DNA of 52,643 nt, from assembly GCF_028292945.1 (NCBI RefSeq), contig NZ_JAQGLJ010000088.1, positions 1 to 52,643 on the forward strand. Reading direction: 5' to 3'. A program made the position numbers and the translations under genes. Source of the stretch: Sphingomonas bacterium (GTDB lineage Bacteria > Pseudomonadota > Alphaproteobacteria > Sphingomonadales > Sphingomonadaceae). The notes under the pieces are model-generated. The model searched no databases. It was not told where the DNA came from and saw only the letters and a program-made list of their open reading frames with translations. The number at the start of each line of letters is the position of its first letter. Positions within the stretch are counted from its first letter, which is position 1. Shown in pieces: positions 25,871-33,599 of this stretch.

Positions 25871-26547
25871 CGCGACGCCCGCTCGGACGCAGCGGCGAGA
25901 TACCGGCACCGGACCTGGTCCAGCGGCGTCTCCCAGAAACGCTCCCAATGGATGTCGGTGAGCGGCGCGGCCGCACGCCCCCGGCGATAGGCGTTACGAA
26001 GTCGCCGCAGATAGCCGGCCCGGGGAAGCGGATATCGGCGGTGAAGGGTCGCTACCAGCGTCAGCAACGATGTCGGCGTGCCGAGATTACCGTATTGAAA
26101 CGCCTGCAGTTCGTGCTCGCTCACCGTGTCGATCCCGTAACCGGTGAGTAGATGGTGGAGGTCGTGCGTCTCGCGCATCCGCTTGGCGAGATATTGGCTA
26201 TCGCTGAGATCCCTGGGCGCCGCGACGAGCGGCTGCACGCCGGGCTGGGTGAAGAACAGTGCATATTCGCGGCCGAGGCTGCCCGGGGGGAGGGTTCGCA
26301 GCGCAGCGAGGTCGACGTCGCCGACGGCAAGCGATGGCCTTTGGGTGAGAAAGCGCCGCCCGCCTTCGGAGCCGCCGAGCCGGAACGCCGCGCGCGAATA
26401 GACCTTGCCGTCGAGGCTCTCCTGAAAGAGCGGCCCGTAATGGGGGTCGGTGACGTCGCGCATCAGCGGCCCGAATGCCCGCACGCCGATCCAGGCGCGG
26501 ACGAGGAACGGCGCGTCCGGGAGCGACCGGCGGAGCGGCGGCTTCAT
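25867..26547 (-). CDS. Coq4-family protein
   Basis: A protein of 226 residues with the Coq4 hallmark: RETHDLHHLLTGYG, containing the metal-binding H128-D-L-H-H132 motif, followed by a Glu in SEHELQAFQYGN. Coq4 family members bind a divalent metal; in ubiquinone synthesis Coq4 acts on the C1 position of the prenylated ring and organises the CoQ complex. Here the gene lies inside a glycan ABC-exporter operon, not with ubi genes, so a role on another prenylated or hydrophobic intermediate is inferred. Start: ATG 26547, 10 bp after the permease stop; an ATG at 26580 overlapping the permease is possible. Confidence 0.8.
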   Translation of the reverse strand: MKPPLRRSLPDAPFLVRAWIGVRAFGPLMRDVTDPHYGPLFQESLDGKVYSRAAFRLGGSEGGRRFLTQRPSLAVGDVDLAALRTLPPGSLGREYALFFTQPGVQPLVAAPRDLSDSQYLAKRMRETHDLHHLLTGYGIDTVSEHELQAFQYGNLGTPTSLLTLVATLHRRYPLPRAGYLRRLRNAYRRGRAAAPLTDIHWERFWETPLDQVRCRYLAAASERASR

Positions 26548-26557
26548 GGGCGGCGGG

Positions 26558-27382
26558 TCAACCGAGCGTCTCGACGACATGCGGCTGGGCGAGCCGATAG
26601 ACCAGCCATGCCGCGACGCAGCCGAATGCCGCCGCGACGGCCGTGGCCGCGAAGGAGCCGGCGAATTCGGGCGCCAGGATCGAGCGCCGCGCCGTCGCCA
26701 TGGCGGGGACGAGCGGATTGAAGCTGAGCAGCCCCCCCTCGGGCGCCGGGTAGAAGATCGGCGTCAGGACGAAGCCGAGGCTGAGCGCGACCGGCATCCC
26801 GTGGCGCACATCGCCGTAGAGCAGCCCCCAGGGCGCCAGCGCGAGGCCGAGCGCGGTTCCCATGAGCACGAGCACGAGCATGGCCGCGGGCAGGAGCGGA
26901 AGCGCCGCCCAGGACGGCGCCCCGTGCATCGCCGCCACTGCAATGCCGAGCAGCAACAGCCTTACCATGCAGTTGAGCGCGACCCGGCTCAGGCCGGCGA
27001 CGAACAAGGCCTCGTGCGGGATGCGGCTGCGCGCGATCATGTGGCGTGACCCTTCGAGTTCCTGCAGCGGCGCGTTCAGCGCGTCGACGAAGGTCTGCCA
27101 GAGGATGATGCCGGTCAGGACGTGCAACCCGTAGGGAAGCTCCGTCGCGCCGACGGTGAAGACGCGGGCCGACTGGAGGCCGACGCAGACCACCGCCGTC
27201 GCGAGAGCCGGCAGGATAAGCCACAGATGGCCTATCAGCAGCCGGCGGCGACCGGCCTTCAGGCCCGTGCGGAAAAGCTGCCAGCCGATCCGCCGGCTTC
27301 TCCGGGCATCGGCGAGCGCGCCGATCAGGAACGCCAGTGGATGGGACAGCGCGGCAGCGGCGGTGTGGACGGTTTCACGCAC
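26558..27382 (-). CDS. wzm: ABC-2 type glycan export permease
   Basis: An integral membrane protein of 274 residues with six predicted TM helices and the ABC-2 layout: cytoplasmic basic N-terminus (RRSRRIGWQLFRTGLKAGRRR), LHVLTGIILWQTFVDALN, and the late FVLTPIFYPAPEGGLLSFNPLVPAM typical of O-antigen/teichoic acid exporters. It pairs with the Wzt-like ATPase encoded two genes downstream and would move a lipid-linked glycan across the inner membrane. The gene starts 9 bp after the end of a decayed gene. Confidence 0.9.
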   Translation of the reverse strand: MRETVHTAAAALSHPLAFLIGALADARRSRRIGWQLFRTGLKAGRRRLLIGHLWLILPALATAVVCVGLQSARVFTVGATELPYGLHVLTGIILWQTFVDALNAPLQELEGSRHMIARSRIPHEALFVAGLSRVALNCMVRLLLLGIAVAAMHGAPSWAALPLLPAAMLVLVLMGTALGLALAPWGLLYGDVRHGMPVALSLGFVLTPIFYPAPEGGLLSFNPLVPAMATARRSILAPEFAGSFAATAVAAAFGCVAAWLVYRLAQPHVVETLG

Positions 27383-27391
27383 GACAAAGGA

Positions 27392-28049
27392 CTAAACGGA
27401 TCGCTCGGAGCTGTCGACCGCATCCCCCCGACCTGCGGCGGCGTAGCGGCCGAACGTCCATTCGACACCGACGTCGATACCCGTGCCGGCCGGACCCGCA
27501 CGCAGAGCGGGCAGGATCGTCTCTGTCATTGGCTCGGCGATCAAGGCGCGGGGGAGGGGGTCCCCTTCGATCTCGGGCAGGAACTCCCGTCCGTTGGAGG
27601 GCACGCGGAGAATGTCGAGGATCTCGTCGGCTTCCATCTCGTGAACCTCGCTCGAGGTCTCGACCGCCTCGGCCGAAAGCGGCTCGCCGGCGTGGTCGAT
27701 GAAAGCGCCACGCTTTCGCCGAGGAAGGCGGGACGGAAGCCCCGTCGATGCGGCGGTCGTGGTGGACGAAGGCATGGAGATGGAGCGCATCGCGCAGGTC
27801 CAGCCCGCGGGCGTGTAGCTGCGCCGAGATCGTGTCCGGCCGGCCGATGTCGCCCTCGATCAGCAGCGGCGTCAGCCCGGCGCCGCCGAGAAGCCTGCGC
27901 GCGCGCGCGCTTCGGGCGCCTGATCCACCCCGCGAGATAGTCGCCGAGATCGCATCGAACGCGCGGAACGTCGCGGCCAGGATGATGCCGTCCTGCTACT
28001 GGAAGGCGCGCGAGCAGACCGCCGCCAGCCGGCCCTCAGGCGGCAACAC
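27392..28049 (-). pseudogene. Decayed gene between GT4 and the permease
   Basis: Minus-strand coding character persists from a GTG at 28049 (overlapping the GT4 stop) to a TAG at 27392, but not in one frame. The first frame VLPPEGRLAAVCSRAFQ meets an in-frame TAG at 27996-27998 and continues QDGIILAATFRAFDAISATIS. A shift leads to LTPLLIEGDIGRPDTISAQL and LHAFVHHDRRIDG, another to FRPAFLGESVA, and a last one to FIDHAGEPLSAEAVE through WTFGRYAAAGRG. Thus one nonsense codon and at least three frame changes. About 215 codons in total. I do not recognise the family. Sequencing error is a possible alternative explanation. Confidence 0.6.
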
Positions 28050-29208
28050 CGGCGCTGTCCCGTTCGGTCGCGAGAGCCATCAGCCTGTCGGCGAGATCGG
28101 CGGCCGGGTCGGGCGGCACGAGGGTGCGGATTTCCGCCGCCGCCGCCGTGCCGATGCCGCGCCACTCGCCGCGGCGTTCCCAGGCACGCTCGAGCGCACG
28201 GTCGAAGCTTGCTTCGGTCGGCGCATCCGCGATGAAGCCGGTGCGCCCGTCGTCGATCACCTCGGCATTGCCGCCGACGTCCGTCACGACCGCGACACGG
28301 CCGGCCATCATCGCTTCGACCAGCACGAGTGGGAGTCCTTCGGCCCGCGACGGGAGCACCAGCCCATGGTGGTCCGCCCAGATCGCGGCGACGTCGGAGG
28401 TGAAGCCCGCGAAGCGCACGCGGTCCAGCCCGAGCAGCCGCGCCATCGATTCCAGTCCGGCGCGCTGCTCGCCCTCTCCGAAGAAGGTGACGGACAGCGG
28501 GCGGTCGCGCCACTTCTTTCGAGCCAGAACGCGCAGTAGCAGATCCTGCCCCTTTTCCTTGGGGTAAAGCCGTCCGACGCACGCCAGACGCACTTCGGCA
28601 CCATCCGCTGGCCAGGGGATCGGCGCTTCGGGCGGGACCAGAAACGGGTTGCGGACGACGGACGCACGGGGAATCCGCTCGCCTATCTGCTCCTCGGTCA
28701 GCACCCGATTGTGGTGCGACACGAAGAAGCTGTGCCGCGCGCCGCGGTACAGGGACCGCAGCTGCGTCTGCCAATCGTCCTGAGGCCAGTAGAGGTCGGT
28801 CGCCTTCTGGGAGATGACGACGTAAGGCGCGCGACCGCGCCGGCAGACGGCGCCGAGCAGCCAGCCGTCGGCGTTGCCGCCCTGGGAGAGCACGATGAGA
28901 TCGTGCCTTCGCGAGACAGCAAACGATGCGTGGAGGCGCAGCGCCTGGTAGCCATGGCTGAAATAAGGGCTGATCCGCCCGACCAGTGAAAAGAGCTGGT
29001 TGGGAAGTCCCGGGAAACGCGCAAGTTCGCGCCGCTTCACCTTCAGCGCCTCCAGTGTCGCAACGTTACCGTCCCGACGCGCAAGGCGGTTCTTGTAGGC
29101 CGTGACGGTGCAACCGCGGCGAGCGAGCTCTGCCGCGGTCTCGCTCCACAATGTCTCGCTGCCGCCCCAGCTGAAGTTGCTGCTGACGAACGCAAATCGT
29201 AAACTCAA
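28036..29208 (-). CDS. GT4-family glycosyltransferase
   Basis: A GT-B fold glycosyltransferase of 390 residues. N-terminal FAFVSSNFSWGGSETLW is the acceptor-side glycine loop; the C-terminal half has LACVGRLYPKEKGQDLLL, VRFAGFTSDV and the E-x7-E donor motif SRAEGLPLVLVEAM. It would transfer a sugar from a nucleotide donor at the cytoplasmic membrane face, retaining configuration. No ATG fits: the TTG at 29208 is the best start, with a GGGGA 8 bp upstream. It heads the minus-strand glycan-export operon, divergent from the UbiA gene (147-bp shared promoter gap). Confidence 0.88.
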   Translation of the reverse strand: MSLRFAFVSSNFSWGGSETLWSETAAELARRGCTVTAYKNRLARRDGNVATLEALKVKRRELARFPGLPNQLFSLVGRISPYFSHGYQALRLHASFAVSRRHDLIVLSQGGNADGWLLGAVCRRGRAPYVVISQKATDLYWPQDDWQTQLRSLYRGARHSFFVSHHNRVLTEEQIGERIPRASVVRNPFLVPPEAPIPWPADGAEVRLACVGRLYPKEKGQDLLLRVLARKKWRDRPLSVTFFGEGEQRAGLESMARLLGLDRVRFAGFTSDVAAIWADHHGLVLPSRAEGLPLVLVEAMMAGRVAVVTDVGGNAEVIDDGRTGFIADAPTEASFDRALERAWERRGEWRGIGTAAAAEIRTLVPPDPAADLADRLMALATERDSAGVAA

Positions 29209-29355
29209 AGCCGCATCCCCGGAGCCCGTGGACTCCCCGGCCGGCCCTAGGCGATCGCTGGCGGAGGCGGAAGCCCATTGGCGCGCGCGGGTGGGTATGC
29301 CAGTGTCGCCGCGTCCCGTTCGCTTCAAAGACGCCTCCGAGGGGTGCCGAGTTCG

Positions 29356-30438
29356 ATGTCGCTCCGCTTGAAGCTCGGCCGTGTCGCGGTGGTGACCCGT
29401 GCAGGCGAGTGGTGGGGCCACAAGCTGGCTTCCATCCTGTGCGGCTTCCTGCTGACCCTGGCGCTGCTCGGCGAGGGCGTCGCACCCCACTGGCTCGCGC
29501 TGCTGACCGTGCTGGGCTCGCTCGTACCGGGCGCCGCCTATGTCAGCATCGTCAACGACGTCACCGACATCGCTGCCGATGCGGCCGCCGCCAAGCCGAA
29601 CCGGATGGCCGATCGAACGTCGCTCCAGCGTGCCGGGGCCATTTCCCTCAGCCTCGCGGGCGGCCTGGTCTTCGTTTGGATATGGCGCCATCAGGAGGTG
29701 CTGCTTGCCTGCTACGGTGCCGCGTGGCTGTCCTTCACGCTGTACTCGGTGCCGCCGATCCGCCTCAAATGCCGGGGCCTGGCGGGGGTCGTCGCCGACG
29801 GCGCGGGCGCGCAGCTCTTCCCCACGCTGACTGCCGTACTCGCCGCCTACGCCGCAGCCGGCGTCGCGCCCGATCCGCTGTGGCTCTGCGCAATGTCCGC
29901 CTGGGCGCTCGCCTATGGCCTGCGCGGCAACCTGTCGCATCAGCTCCGCGACCGTGACGCGGACCTCCGCGCGCGGAGCAATACCTTCGCCGCCCGCCGC
30001 AGCCGCGCCGCGACGGAACGGGTGACCGCAATGGCCGTCTTCCCGATCGAGGCTGCGGGTCTCGCGGTCGTTCTGGCGTTGCTGGGATGGATTCTCCCAA
30101 TCGTCGCTCTCGGCCTTTATGCCGTCCTGGCGGCTCGCAGGGCACGGCGGTGGAGCGTGCGGCCGGCGCTGACGGCCGGGCGGCCGCTCGATCAGATCGT
30201 GATGCACGAATATTACGACGTCTTCCTCCCGGTGGCGCTGCTCGCCGGCACGGCCGCCCGGCATCCGCCCGACTGGATCATCGCCACGCTGCTGATCGTG
30301 CTTTTCCGCGCGCGCTTCCTGCAGAGCCTCGCGGATGCACGGCGGCTGATCGCGCTGCCCGCTGTCCGGGAGGGTCGCCGCTTCGCGGGCAAGCTGGCAC
30401 GGCTGCTGGGCATGCGCCACCGGCCCCGCTCGCGATGA
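29356..30438 (+). CDS. UbiA-family prenyltransferase
   Basis: An integral membrane protein of 360 residues with about nine TM helices. The first Asp-rich motif is N67-D-V-T-D-I-A-A-D followed by KPNR (family NDxxDxxxD..KP.RP) and the second is D199-R-D-A-D. Both bind Mg-diphosphate of a prenyl or phosphoribosyl donor. Members prenylate aromatic rings (ubiquinone, menaquinone, heme O) or make decaprenyl-phosphoryl-ribose. The genomic setting beside glycosyltransferases and a glycan exporter favours building a lipid carrier or a prenylated glycolipid; this is inference. ATG 29356 is used. Divergent from GT4, upstream of GT2 by 124 bp. Confidence 0.88.
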   Translation: MSLRLKLGRVAVVTRAGEWWGHKLASILCGFLLTLALLGEGVAPHWLALLTVLGSLVPGAAYVSIVNDVTDIAADAAAAKPNRMADRTSLQRAGAISLSLAGGLVFVWIWRHQEVLLACYGAAWLSFTLYSVPPIRLKCRGLAGVVADGAGAQLFPTLTAVLAAYAAAGVAPDPLWLCAMSAWALAYGLRGNLSHQLRDRDADLRARSNTFAARRSRAATERVTAMAVFPIEAAGLAVVLALLGWILPIVALGLYAVLAARRARRWSVRPALTAGRPLDQIVMHEYYDVFLPVALLAGTAARHPPDWIIATLLIVLFRARFLQSLADARRLIALPAVREGRRFAGKLARLLGMRHRPRSR

Positions 30439-30562
30439 GCGGCGGGCCGGCAGCGGCTGGTCCGGCTTCTACACGTCCGTCGTCACGCTTTGCGCTCCTG
30501 CATTCTTGATCTAGATCGAGTTTGCGGCTGCCTTGGGGCGGGGGCCTCGAGGGGAATGTTCG

Positions 30563-31657
30563 TTGAAGCTGTCGCACGTGCAACCGGGCTGCGGCCCGGC
30601 TCCGAAGTTGAGCGTGGTGATGCCGGTGCGAAACCTCGCTCCGTTCGTGGCGAGGAGCGTCGCCAGCATTCTCGACCAGAGCTTCCGCGACTTCGAGTTC
30701 CTCATCCTCGACGACGGGTCCACGGACGGCACCACCGAAATCCTGCGCGAACTCGCCGGCAAGGACAAACGCATCCGCTTGTTCGAGCGTAAGGACCGTC
30801 TCGGCCCCGCCGGCAGCTCCAACTTCGTCGTCGAGGAGTCTCGCGCGCCGCTCGTCGCACGCATGGACGGTGACGACATCTCGCACCCCGACCGCCTTCG
30901 CCAGCAGGTCGAGGTGCTCGAGAGGAACCCAGGGACTTGCCTTGTCGCCTCGCTGTGGGAGGGGATCGACGAAAGTGGACGCCGCGTCCGGCCTCGCGAC
31001 CGATCGTCGCTTCGCCGGCGTTCCCCGTTCGCGCCCTTCACCCACGGATCGATCATGTTCCGGCGCCAGGCTTTCGATGGCTGCGGAGGCTATCGGCAGG
31101 GGGCCGACTTCTGGGAGGACCTCGACCTTTACGGCCGCATGGGGGATCACGGCAACCTCCTGGTGCTACCGGCCGCCTTGTACCAGCACCGCGCATCGGC
31201 GCTCAGCACGCGGCTGACTTCGTCGCGCGATGTCGTTGAGGATTCGATCGACCGGATGTTCCGGCGCACGCTTCGAATGCCGCCGCGCAGCGCCGCCGTC
31301 GGACCTGGCAAGTTGCTGCCGCAGGTGTTCGTGTCGCTCGGCTCGACGCTCGTATGGGCCGGACGGCGCCCCGGCATGCTCCGCCGCATCCTCACCAAAG
31401 GCGAACTGCGACTGAACTTCACGACCGCCACCCTCCTTGCCTGGGCGCTCTGGGCGGAGGTCAGTCCGGTCAGCCTTCGATTTTGCCTGGCGAAGCTGGT
31501 CGCCGGCCGAGACCACTGGAGTGGGCGGCAGATCGGCGAGGCATCCGCATTCCGGTGGCCGCCCGCCGTGTCCCCGGCCTCGGGCGACAGTAGCTTAGCG
31601 CGCGCCCGCGCAGCCGTCCGACGATCTCCATTCGGCGCTCGGCCCCGAACGGGCTGA
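30563..31657 (+). CDS. GT2-family glycosyltransferase
   Basis: A GT-A fold glycosyltransferase of 364 residues: LSVVMPVRNLAPFVARSV at the N-terminus, DDGSTDGTTEIL, the DxD metal site in ARMDGDDISHPDR and the acceptor-side WEDLDLYGRM (ED motif). It inverts configuration and is expected to be cytoplasmic, membrane-associated through its hydrophobic C-terminal third. The start is TTG 30563 after GAGGGGA; upstream in-frame GTG at 30533 is less convincing. Its sugar is not predictable. It ends 18 bp before the end of the convergent glucokinase gene. Confidence 0.88.
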   Translation: MKLSHVQPGCGPAPKLSVVMPVRNLAPFVARSVASILDQSFRDFEFLILDDGSTDGTTEILRELAGKDKRIRLFERKDRLGPAGSSNFVVEESRAPLVARMDGDDISHPDRLRQQVEVLERNPGTCLVASLWEGIDESGRRVRPRDRSSLRRRSPFAPFTHGSIMFRRQAFDGCGGYRQGADFWEDLDLYGRMGDHGNLLVLPAALYQHRASALSTRLTSSRDVVEDSIDRMFRRTLRMPPRSAAVGPGKLLPQVFVSLGSTLVWAGRRPGMLRRILTKGELRLNFTTATLLAWALWAEVSPVSLRFCLAKLVAGRDHWSGRQIGEASAFRWPPAVSPASGDSSLARARAAVRRSPFGARPRTG

Positions 31658-31675
31658 TCAACGCCGCGAGGCCCC

Positions 31676-32641
31676 TCAGCTATGTCGCTGGGCGAAAGCG
31701 GCGGCCGCGCCGAACAATCCCGGCTGGGGGTGGGTCAGGATCCTGACCGGGATACGGGCCATCGCCGGCCTGAACCGGCCCTTGGCCACGAAGCGTTCGC
31801 CAAATCCCGATCGTAGCAGATGGTGCCTCAGCCGCAGGCCCAGGCCGCCCGCGACGACGACGCCATCGGCGCCATGCGCAAGGGCAAGATCGCCCGTCAC
31901 CGCACCCAGAGCCAGGCAGAACCGGTCGAGCGCCGCAAGCGCGAGCGGGTCCGTGCCGGACAGCGCCCCGGTCCAGATCGCCCGGTCGCCGCGGCTCGTG
32001 ACGGGCAGACCCTCGAGCGCGGCAATCGTTTCATAGATCGCCACGATCGCGGGGCCCGAGCAGACCCGCTCGGTGGACACGCGCGTGAAAAGGGGGCGAA
32101 GCCGCGCCACGATGGCGTCCTCGATGCTGTCCAGCGGAGCATAGTCGACGTGCCCGCCTTCCGTCTCGATCACCTGATAGCCGTCGTCGCGCCGAACCAC
32201 CTGCGCCACACCCAGCCCCGTTCCCGGCCCGCATACCGTCGTCACGCCGTGGGCGGGCAGAGGCTCGTCCGGACCGCAGAGATGGACGAAGTCGCTGGCG
32301 GGAAGCCGCGCGACGGCATGGGCGACCGCGCCGAAGTCGTTGACCAGCACGAAACGTTCGATGTCCAGCCGTTCGCCGATCAGGGCGGGCCGGATGATCC
32401 AGGGATTGTTGGTCAGCTTGATGATGTCGCCGCCGATGGGCGAGGCGACCGCGATTCCCGCCGCTCGCGGCAAGGCGCGGCCCAGCCTTTCGCCAAAGGC
32501 GGTCCAGGCCGTCTGCAGGCTGGCGTGGTCGGCCGTCGGCAGGGTGACGGCCTCTCCCATCCGTTCGACCCGGCCATCGTTCACGGTCGCGATGGCGAAC
32601 CGCGCGTGCGTGCCGCCGATGTCAGCTGCGACGATCTCCAG
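31676..32641 (-). CDS. glk: Glucokinase, apparent CTG start
   Basis: An ATP-dependent glucokinase of 321 residues (Glk, not ROK: no zinc CxCG motif). It has the phosphate-1 loop ADIGGTHARF near residue 7, the NDFGAVAHAV catalytic-Asp segment, VCGPGTGLGVA and VVAGGLGLRL. It makes glucose-6-phosphate for the Entner-Doudoroff route. The essential N-terminal loop lies upstream of every ATG, GTG or TTG in frame; going upstream, the only codons before the TAG are GCT GTA GCA GAG GAG GCC AAG, so CTG at 32641, 5 nt after AGAGGAGG, is the best start. A remnant of edd lies upstream, as expected for the sphingomonad edd-glk order. Confidence 0.9.
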   Translation of the reverse strand: MEIVAADIGGTHARFAIATVNDGRVERMGEAVTLPTADHASLQTAWTAFGERLGRALPRAAGIAVASPIGGDIIKLTNNPWIIRPALIGERLDIERFVLVNDFGAVAHAVARLPASDFVHLCGPDEPLPAHGVTTVCGPGTGLGVAQVVRRDDGYQVIETEGGHVDYAPLDSIEDAIVARLRPLFTRVSTERVCSGPAIVAIYETIAALEGLPVTSRGDRAIWTGALSGTDPLALAALDRFCLALGAVTGDLALAHGADGVVVAGGLGLRLRHHLLRSGFGERFVAKGRFRPAMARIPVRILTHPQPGLFGAAAAFAQRHS

Positions 32642-32680
32642 CTTGGCCTCCTCTGCTACAGCCTACGGCTTGCTTCACTC

Positions 32681-32697
32681 CCCCGGTCCGACCGGGG
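32681..32697. terminator. GC-rich hairpin upstream of glk
   Basis: CCCCGGT-CCG-ACCGGGG forms a 7-bp stem with a 3-nt loop. No T-run follows on either strand, so termination is doubtful. Confidence 0.3.
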
Positions 32698-32765
32698 CTC
32701 ACGGCGCGTGGGTCACGCGTCGGTCTCACGATCCTCGATCGTCTCGGGCCTTCCGCCCTTGTCGG

Positions 32766-32892
32766 CGCGTCCAGGTCCGTCCAGTCGAAGACGATGCCGG
32801 CCGCCGCGGCGATCGCGGGCAGGCGAATGGGTCCGGCGCGAGCAGACGCTGATCCGGTCGGTCACGGCGGCGATCTGCGGATGGAGTGGCAC
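32766..32892 (-). pseudogene. edd: Remnant of edd (6-phosphogluconate dehydratase)
   Basis: From a GTG at 32892 the minus strand reads PLHPQIAAVTDRIS, the start of Edd proteins (LHP.IA.VTDRI..RS). Within 25 codons and after a frame change it reads RLPAIAAAAGIVFDWTDLDA, matching the internal Edd segment HLPAIARAAGI.IDW.D.D. The several hundred residues between and after are missing. This is a deletion remnant lying upstream of glk on the same strand, where edd normally sits. Confidence 0.65.
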
Positions 32893-33219
32893 GGTGTTCC
32901 CCGCTTCGTACTGCCGGTTCGCCGGTTCGCCGGATCGTCCGGTTGTGCGTGCGCGCGCCGCTCAGGGCAAGGAGATCGCGGGCGTTTCGCCGCGCCAGCC
33001 GTGCAGGCTCGCGCCGGCCAAGGAGGCGGCGGCGGTATAGCGGACCTCGACCGCCCGGCTGACGGCGATGATCACGATTCTGGATGATGTGGATTGGTCA
33101 CGCGAGACGTGACAGCGTTACTGCAACAGCCGTTAACCGGTGCGGCGGGCATCTGGTGATGGCCCGGCGATAGCCCGAGTGGTGAGCCGGCTCCGAACGA
33201 GGCCTAAGTTGCTAAAAAA
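32893..33219. other. Gap between edd remnant and tRNA
   Basis: No protein family recognised in any frame. A minus-strand frame reading EVRYTAAASLAGASLHGW then ETPAISLP and a stop could be the tail of another lost gene of the glucose operon, but I cannot name it. Confidence 0.35.
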
Positions 33220-33294
<75 letters not shown>

Positions 33295-33320
33295 ATCCGG
33301 CCAGTCGGCGGACGCGGCGG

Positions 33321-33349
33321 GCTAGAGCGGAGGCGGTTCCTCTTGTCAA
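33321..33349 (-). promoter_or_regulatory. Proximal promoter of tRNA-Thr
   Basis: On the minus strand TTGACA (33344-33349) is followed after 17 bp by a weak -10, TCTAGC (33321-33326), placing initiation about 20 nt before the mature tRNA. The -35 box is part of a tandem repeat. Confidence 0.5.
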
Positions 33350-33415
33350 GGACGCGCGGAGGCGGTTCCTCTTGTCAAGGACGCGCGGCGGCGGTTCCTC
33401 TTGTCAACGACGCGC
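33329..33415. repeat. Three tandem 29-bp repeats carrying TTGACA
   Basis: Units at 33329-33357, 33358-33386 and 33387-33415 are directly adjacent and nearly identical (third has two changes), with a partial fourth. Each carries TTGACA on the minus strand, spaced 29 bp apart, upstream of the tRNA gene. The period is not a multiple of three and there are no spacers. Confidence 0.9.
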
Positions 33416-33461
33416 GGAGGCGGTCCTTGTCATGGCGGATGCCCGGGCGCAGGATCGCACC

Positions 33462-33599
33462 ATGACAGAAAAGGAAGCGCGCGAGGCTCGGCTGGCGGCC
33501 CAGCTGCGCGAGAACCTTAAGCGACGCAAGGCAGCCGGGCGGGGGGAGCCTGAGACATCGTCCACCCGCGACGTAAACGGGCCCCCGGCAGACGCCTAG
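33462..33599 (+). CDS. Small conserved charged protein
   Basis: A 45-residue protein (MTEKEAREARLAAQLRENLK...) of strongly charged, helical character. Short proteins with this EKEAREARLAA.LRENLKRRK pattern occur widely in sphingomonads without known function. ATG 33432 (ten codons upstream) is an alternative start. Its TAG shares the tetranucleotide CTAG with the stop of the convergent aminopeptidase gene. Confidence 0.6.
   Translation: MTEKEAREARLAAQLRENLKRRKAAGRGEPETSSTRDVNGPPADA

Noticed and set aside
29209..30420. Long upstream extension of the GT4 reading frame
   Set aside because: It lies antisense to the UbiA gene, has no family similarity, and is explained by the high GC content.
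33329..33415. Direct repeats that could be taken for a CRISPR array
   Set aside because: Units are adjacent without spacers, only three, and no cas genes are nearby; they fit a tandem duplication of promoter DNA.
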